In this document: one piece after another, positions 58,151 to 64,000 of the stretch
Numbering within the stretch: position 1 is the first letter of the stretch
How the letters are laid out: each line of letters opens with the position of its first letter
Source of the DNA: Calliopum simillimum
Lineage: Eukaryota > Arthropoda > Insecta > Diptera > Lauxaniidae
Assembly: GCA_951812925.1 (NCBI GenBank)
Contig: OX638369.1
Span: 47,921,061 to 47,985,060 of the forward strand
DNA length: 64,000 bases
Direction: 5' to 3'
Program-made: the position numbers and the translations under genes
Notes under the pieces: model-generated
What the model saw: the letters and a program-made list of their open reading frames with translations, nothing else
Databases searched by the model: none
What the model was told of the DNA's origin: nothing

Positions 58151-60820
58151 ACACACAGTAAAAAACTCTAAAATACATGATAATTAACAAAATAAATCAC
58201 TTTTTTTGCTTTTTCCTCAGTGTACGCAAGCGCGCCCAAAGAAAGACTTAACTCAAAAGTCGTCGTGTTATAAAGTCAATGATGCATAAACAAAAAGAAA
58301 TCGCAGCGATAAGGAAGCAAACTTCCATTCAAAACAGAAGAAGCAAAACTGCACCACTTTGTACTACACGATATCAGCATTGACCTTGTAAGGTTCAAGA
58401 TTTTGTCGCTCAATTTCTTGTACTTAAACAATGCACAGCTGGAAAAAATTGTGATGACCACTTTTATTGAAAAAGTAAAAGTTGATTTAAATTTGCGTAT
58501 ATTCAGAGCAAAATTTTTATATGGCCCATCTAAAGTATTGTGAGTATTCAGTAGGTTTTTATGTTTGCCCGGTATGACCTTGATCAATTTAATGTAGCTG
58601 TACATACCTCCTGTTAATAAAGTGATTTTGATAAACATTTCATTTAAGGCCATATGAAAAAATAAAAACAAATTAAATAGGTCACTTCTTGCAGCTTTTT
58701 TGATCTCATTTAATTAAAATCAAATAATCAAGTGCATGCGTACATTATATGTCTTACTAGAATTTTTGGTGTTAAATTATTGTTGTTTTCGATAATTAAA
58801 ACATATGAACACGTCATGTCGCTTTATAAAACACAAGCGATTTGCAAGTAAAATTGTTAATGCAGTAAAGTTTTAATTAACTTAATGACATTAAGTCAAG
58901 TAATTTATTAAAGGGGTTTCGATATGACATGTACGTAAGTTTGCCCGGAGTATAAATAGTCCTGTTGTTGTAAGAGCGTAGTTTGCGACACTTAACATGG
59001 TTCACTAATAAAGTATGTGCAATCAAAATATTAGGTGTAGGTAGTTATTTTCCACACGTACATTAGGGTAAGCCAATTGTTTTTTTCAAAAGGCGTTTAG
59101 CAAAAACGATATCTAATAAAACTTCGCCAAGAAACTTAGGGTCTAAAATCAACACCTCCGAGAACGGGGGAGAGATTTAAAAAAAAAATTTGGAATCTGT
59201 AGTTAAAAAACCCAGCCGGTTTTCGATCAAAGCTTATTAAAAATTAACAATTTCGTGAATCTTCTATACAACCTCAAAATACATTTAGGGCAGGACATCT
59301 CGGAGACCATAAACAATACAGCAATTATGCGGCTAGATTTGGATTCAGCATCTGCGGCAAATATGTACATCGAAAATGACTATTTCTGTTCTGTTTTGTT
59401 GTGGTTTTATTCAACACGGTTTTTTGCCCTCGTTTTTAAAGTCACTAAGTGCTCACGAGTAAGTGAAAGCGATTTTTATCTTTAGTGACTCTAAATAAGT
59501 TTAGAAAATATGACTAACAAACTATTTTCTTAACAAATCAACAATTCAAAAAATTAAAAATTGTGTTTATCATAAATTTGCGACCGGCACCATATCTTAA
59601 AAATAAATAATTTTAAATAGTTTTTTTTATTTTAAATTATTCTAAACTTAATTCCCTAAAGCAGATATTCCACCCTTATAAAATTACAAAAAACCAAGAA
59701 GTCATAAAAATTTTCTTAAAAAATAGCTATTTTTGTACTAAACTAGCAATAAATTTCATTTTGAGACCAAACTTTCTAAGAAGATAATGTTGGCCTAATC
59801 ATTCTCTACAAAAGTTGAGTAAATGACATCACCGAAAAAATCACCACCCATGAGAAATTCCAATACATTCGTTTTTCTTCGGCACGTCAGAATTCTGAGT
59901 AATCCTTGCTTGAAAGTGCAAAAATCGCTGTTTTGCGGCGTATATTTATAGCAATATAACTCAAAAATATTTTTGGTATTCCTTAAAACGGAAAATCTGT
60001 CAAAATCAAAACAAATTTTTTTAGGAGTTACGAGATTTTTGTTGTTTCTTTTTCGTTTTGACGAAAAAACTCATTGAAAAATTTTTAGAATACAAAAATA
60101 CAAAAGTTTTCAATATGTCGAATAAAGTTGAAAATCCATACGAAAAATTTTTAAAAAGTCGATACTGACTGAATAATTCAAAAAATTTCAAAATGAGAAA
60201 AGTGAAAAATATTGAAAAAAAAAAACTTAAAAATTTGCTAGAAATTTTTATAGCGAAATAAAATTTTGAGTTCAGAAATTTTGAAAATTATTTAATAATT
60301 TTGAACTTAGGCCATTTTTTTAATGGGTCGATATTCTTGTAAAATTTTCTAATTTTTAATTGTTTTTCTAACCAACAACTATTTATGACGGTTTGAAAAT
60401 TATTGAAAATAGTTTTTTTGGAATCTGGGCCGTCTTAAAATAATTCCATTATTCATATTCAATCTTTCAATTGATATTTCATAAAAAGAGAGTTAAATTG
60501 GTCTGAAGAAGCCTATGTGGCAATAAACATACGTACTAAATTGGAATCTCGTTGGAACAAGTGTTTTGATGTTCAGGGAGACTATACTGAATAATAAAGT
60601 GTATTTCAAACAATAAAATTGTGTTTTTCTTATCGAACCGCAAAACTTATTGAACAACCTAGTAGGTTGCCTTTTAAGTTTCTAGTATATAGTTTCCTAG
60701 TGTTTTCCGATGCAAATTTGTATCACAGTTGAAAAATTTGACATTTTTTAGGGTAAGTTTCTTCAGACCTCATCTTTCAGTTCGTATTGTAACATTGTAT
60801 TTTATTCACTTCATAGAAAA
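58151..60820. other. Non-coding stretch, no feature recognised
   Basis: AT-rich. GTATAAATAG at about 58950 looks like a TATA box, but the ATG 50 bp later is followed by a stop after three codons. The 131-codon minus frame 58276-58671 shows no domain. A short arm fragment of the 23.7-kb palindrome lies near 59890. The phrase GGATTCAGCA...CATCGAAAATGACTATTT near 59341 recurs at the window's end (63966). Confidence 0.4.
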
Positions 60821-61110
60821 AATGGAATTATCTCCTGAAAATTTTCAAGCGATGATTTTTCACGTTTTTCGAGTTGGTTTATCTTAATAAGGATGTATCG
60901 ATCGACTGTGGCAAGGGTTTTGGAGACGAAACACCATCCAACCCAAAGTGCAGGAGTGGTGAAAAGTGTCCCAGCGCGGACGGACTTCACTTAAAGACGA
61001 TCCACTCGAAGATCGTTCAAAAATAACTGTTGTGCCAGAAAACGCCGTTGCTATGCGAAAACTAATTGAAAAAGATCATTCGGCATGTTATCATATGCAA
61101 TATAGCAAAC
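60821..61110 (+). pseudogene. mariner transposase, N-terminal relic
   Basis: MELSPENFQAMIFHVFRVGL then a stop, GCIDRLWQGFGDETPS, RGRTSLKDDPLEDRSKITVV and PENAVAMRKLIEKDH. It is the DNA-binding half and linker of a mariner related to the one folded back at 820-1592 (same LTREHFRAIIFHNFRRGLS pattern). It has two in-frame stops and a frameshift, and no catalytic part. Confidence 0.85.
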
Positions 61111-62156
61111 TCGTGTCGCTTGATATTTTTTTTTGTAATCTTACTCTACTGTTAAATTAAATTAAATGTTTAAAATACTTAAAAGATATCTACCATATAA
61201 TTACTAGAAAATTTTTAAATTTAAATTTTTTTAAAGTTTTTTGGTTTGAATTTGAAAGGATTAGGCAAAAGTTGTCTAATTAAGATTGAAGCCAAAAAAA
61301 ATTTTCTGAGATTTCCAACCAAGTCCAATTAGACGTTTGCAATAAAATGAGTCAAAAAACAACGTAGTGTTGCAAAATGTTGATGTCGAAAGCGCTGTTA
61401 TTGCGTTAAAATGATCTTAAAAGCTTTGAGCGCAGCACAACAACTTTTCATATAGACATGGAGCTATCGCTTGCAGTATTTTACAATTTCAAATTTATAA
61501 TCAGTCGTCAACGAGTATTTTAACACGCCGGTTGTGCTAAAGATCGCAAAGCGTCGTCTCAACGCTTATAAACAACAGAGATAAATAATAAAAGTGCTCA
61601 CAAAAATAATAAAATAAATAATAAAAAAAGAAAGAAAATCCAAACCACGAGTACATACTTATACATAAACATAAATCCAGTCAAATATATCACTGCACTT
61701 CCGGGTATCACTTCCTTCTTCCTTTCGTTTTCGTTTTATGCAATGCAATGCAACATTTGGTTTTTAAGTTCGCATGCAACATATCGCCGATGCAACTCAT
61801 TATGTTGCGGCATATGCCATAGTGAATGAATGCATTAAGTTTTAATGGACAACAAAGTGTTTTTTTAAAATTAACTAATAATAAATTTGTATGATTTACT
61901 ATGTACTTAGTAAGGATAAGTTAATGATATTCAAAAAAAAAAAATCGATGAAGTGTATTGGGACCAAAAGGCGTTGACCGTTTAACTTGAATTGCTTATG
62001 AGAGGGATAAAATAGTGTGAAGTTTTTTTATTTTTTGCTCGAATTTTTAATAAATGTTTTGTTATCATACATGTGTCAGATATGCACCTATGTATATCAG
62101 AATGATAAAATCAATTGTGGAGTGGCCGTAACAAAAGTGCTAAGTACCTTTACGCG
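61111..62156. other. Non-coding stretch, no feature recognised
   Basis: AT-rich, with a GCAATGCAATGCAACA run near 61740. No gene signal. Confidence 0.4.
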
Positions 62157-62333
62157 TCAAAAGCAATGTCATAATATGAATTGGGTTACATTTTGTAAGA
62201 AATGAATAAAATTGGGCTCTGTTTTTCCGAAGAGTTTGCTTGATGGTGTGAAATTGATGGTATTATATCGGAAAAATAATATGGTCAAATAACCGATTAT
62301 AATGGCGCATTATGTGTATTACATTACTTTTGC
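62157..62333 (+). repeat. Family D dispersed repeat, copy 2
   Basis: Same order of blocks as 34366-34545 (AAAAGCAATGTCATAATATG, GGGCTCTGTTTTTCCGAAGA, GGTCAAATAACCGAT), about 28 kb away in the same orientation. Confidence 0.7.
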
Positions 62334-62646
62334 CTCGTACGGGTACTTAGCACATTTGGTACGGCTACTCCTCAATTGAAGAGTCAAGCGCAAAAATGGT
62401 ACCATCTCCACTTTTATATTTTTTAGGAGATTTTTGTGGTACACATTTATCTAATATGCGCAAATGGATTAATAACATACATCTTTATGTAATGGAAGAT
62501 ATGTATACACAAATATAGATAAAAGAGTATTTCAGTTGCTCTTCCTATCAACGCCAGTGTCCGTAGCTGAAATATTCCCCCACCGGTTTCTGCAATTATT
62601 ATGGACATTTCGTTTGCAAAAACGTTTCTTTAATTTATATGTATCT

Positions 62647-62743
62647 TACACTGAATTTTATTTTTCTGTTTGAATGAAAATATTCAATTGCTCTGTATCA
62701 AATATGCATTCATTTCAAACAAACAAATCATTTTCTCAGTGTA
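62647..62743. repeat. 97-bp hairpin with TACACTGA ends
   Basis: TACACTGAATTTTATTTTTC at the left pairs imperfectly with the inverse ending CATTTTCTCAGTGTA, with GTTTGAATGAA/CATTTCAAAC inside. A miniature inverted-repeat insertion. The palindrome centre of E3 also contains ACACTGAAAAAAAAA/TTTTTCAGTGT. Confidence 0.7.
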
Positions 62744-64000
62744 TATGTATAGAGATGTTCTAAAGAAAATTATTTTACTGCGCCAACAACTTTTTGAAAT
62801 ATTTATGAAAAAATCTGCAGCATTATAAAATTGTTTAATAAAACCCTCGTTTCTGGAGAGAAATAAGTTGATTTTGCCAGAAAACTTTAACTTGTAAGAT
62901 GTAGCCTAGTAATGTTTAATAAGTAAAAGCAGCATATATCTCTTTTTAACAAAGTGTTAAGTGGTCAATACTTTATTGTGCAGAGTATTTTCATACGTTC
63001 TACAATTTTATGCTTAACATATTTTTTTACCAGAATTATTACATTATAAACGCTTAACAAAAGGTCAACCTTTGTTTATTTTAAGTTCTCGTGCTTATGT
63101 GGAACATTACGATTTCTCGGAGGCACAACATAGCGTAGTCTAATTGATTTAAAACTTGTCACCTTACTCCGGGGTATACTATGTAACATTGTTATTCAGA
63201 TTGTAATGTATCAAGGTATGTGATCAGCGCCATTTCGAGAGTCGTTCGAGTTATATTAATTACTCTACATGCCTGTGGAAATATTGCTCAGAAAAAAGAA
63301 TAAAAAATTCTATTTATAAGAAATAGTTTTCAGATTAATGAAGAGATCAGAATTGGTGAGCACTAAAGATATTGTTTTTCCCGATCTTATCAGGTCTTTG
63401 AGGTATCATTTTTATTTTGAAGTTCTTATATCTGCAGGAAGTTGCTTTGTTTATCGTTCTGATATAATATTCTTATGAAAATGTTTACTAAGGTATATAA
63501 GTATATTTATTATATTGTTTTGGACCAGAAAAACTTACATTATTTTGCTACCAATCATGTACATACATCACGGAGGAAAAATAAATTCCACAAGAAAAGA
63601 TATCCATAGTATGTCAAATAAGAGCTGTTTGACAGATTACCCAATAATTCGATATATGGATCAGTAAAATATGGAATTGTGTTGGAAGTTTAGTTGTTGA
63701 GCTAATTTACTTAGAGTTATAATATTGACACGGTGTCGGGGACTCAATTTAAATAAATTTTTATGTAATCTCATTTTTTATTGCATATATGTTTTCTTTT
63801 GAGCATTAATAGAACTATTTCTAAATTTTATGTTTACCATTTTTTAAAAGGGGTCGAATAAGTTACACTTGAAAAAAAAAAAAAAAACAAAAATCGTGTT
63901 TTTGAACTTTTAGATTAGAATATCTCAAAAACCCTTTGATAGAGCAATTCTGAAACCGAACCCGGATTCAGCACCATACATCGAAAATTACTATTTTTGT
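62744..64000. other. Non-coding stretch to window end
   Basis: AT-rich. The last 40 bases share the CATCGAAAAT-ACTATTT phrase with 59341-59389, so another dispersed repeat probably continues beyond the window. Confidence 0.4.

Noticed and set aside
54685..58187. Long open frames of 243, 409 and 623 codons made of FNSFQFISIH repeats
   Set aside because: They are translations of the decamer satellite, which lacks plus-strand stops in every frame. There is no codon structure, domain or promoter.
58276..58671. 131-codon minus-strand frame that might be a receptor fragment
   Set aside because: The hydrophobic stretches are short and no chemoreceptor motif is visible.
58945..59010. TATA-box promoter (GTATAAATAG) followed by an ATG at about 58998
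   Set aside because: The ATG frame ends after three codons and no plausible splice donor rescues it. A lone TATA match is expected by chance in AT-rich DNA.
1..64000. CRISPR arrays, prokaryotic operons or phage modules
   Set aside because: The window is clearly animal nuclear DNA (spliced prd, fly core promoter, LINE and Tc1/mariner relics). The only regular array is the decamer satellite, which has no spacers.

Overview
The window is about 64 kb of AT-rich, intron-containing animal DNA packed with transposon relics. It almost certainly comes from a higher fly (Diptera, Brachycera). The clearest evidence is an ortholog of the Drosophila pair-rule gene paired (prd), whose N-terminal exon peptide and C-terminal region both match Drosophila Paired rather than gooseberry. 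A decayed mariner with DD41D spacing, a subgroup first described from tephritid fruit flies, makes a tephritid-like species plausible. That is inference, and other schizophoran flies are not excluded.

Only three protein-coding genes are supported. (1) prd, plus strand, 3961-8576: two coding exons split by a 2.67 kb intron, giving 649 residues with a paired domain, a Ser50 homeodomain and a His-rich tail. It has a near-textbook Inr+DPE core promoter at 3679-3713, a Zelda-type CAGGTAG site about 190 bp upstream, and a poly(A) signal at 8906. (2) An unrecognised single-exon gene, minus strand, 40803-42176 (457 residues), with its own TATA box and poly(A) signal. (3) A small two-exon ORF, minus strand, 20243-20701 (133 residues, 57-nt intron), resembling a SAM-type helical domain and lying inside an element with terminal inverted repeats.

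Everything else is repeats. 0-1.6 kb: a tandem repeat and a mariner folded back on itself. 9-15 kb: a TIR element copy, a mariner relic and three copies of a dispersed repeat (family A). 16-18.7 kb: a large fold-back element broken by a jockey-like retrotransposon, itself broken by another non-LTR fragment with a visible target-site duplication. 19-27.4 kb: TIR and fold-back elements nested in each other. 28.9-39.5 kb: tandem repeats, a TIR element carrying a tRNA-like sequence, family A, Tc1 and non-LTR relics, and a pogo-type relic. 43-53.8 kb: mariner relics and two large palindromic elements. 54.8-58.15 kb: a decamer satellite of about 310 units that stays in perfect 10-bp register for 3 kb. 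58-64 kb: mostly featureless AT-rich DNA with a mariner relic and a short hairpin.

The genes do not form a functional cluster; prd is a developmental regulator sitting in a transposon-rich neighbourhood. No conserved system (CRISPR, operon, immune locus) is present. The items most worth a second look are the SAM-like gene in a TIR element, the phased satellite, the triple-nested insertion at 17.6 kb, the prd core promoter and the unrecognised 457-residue gene. Repeat boundaries were read by eye and are approximate unless a terminal repeat is cited.
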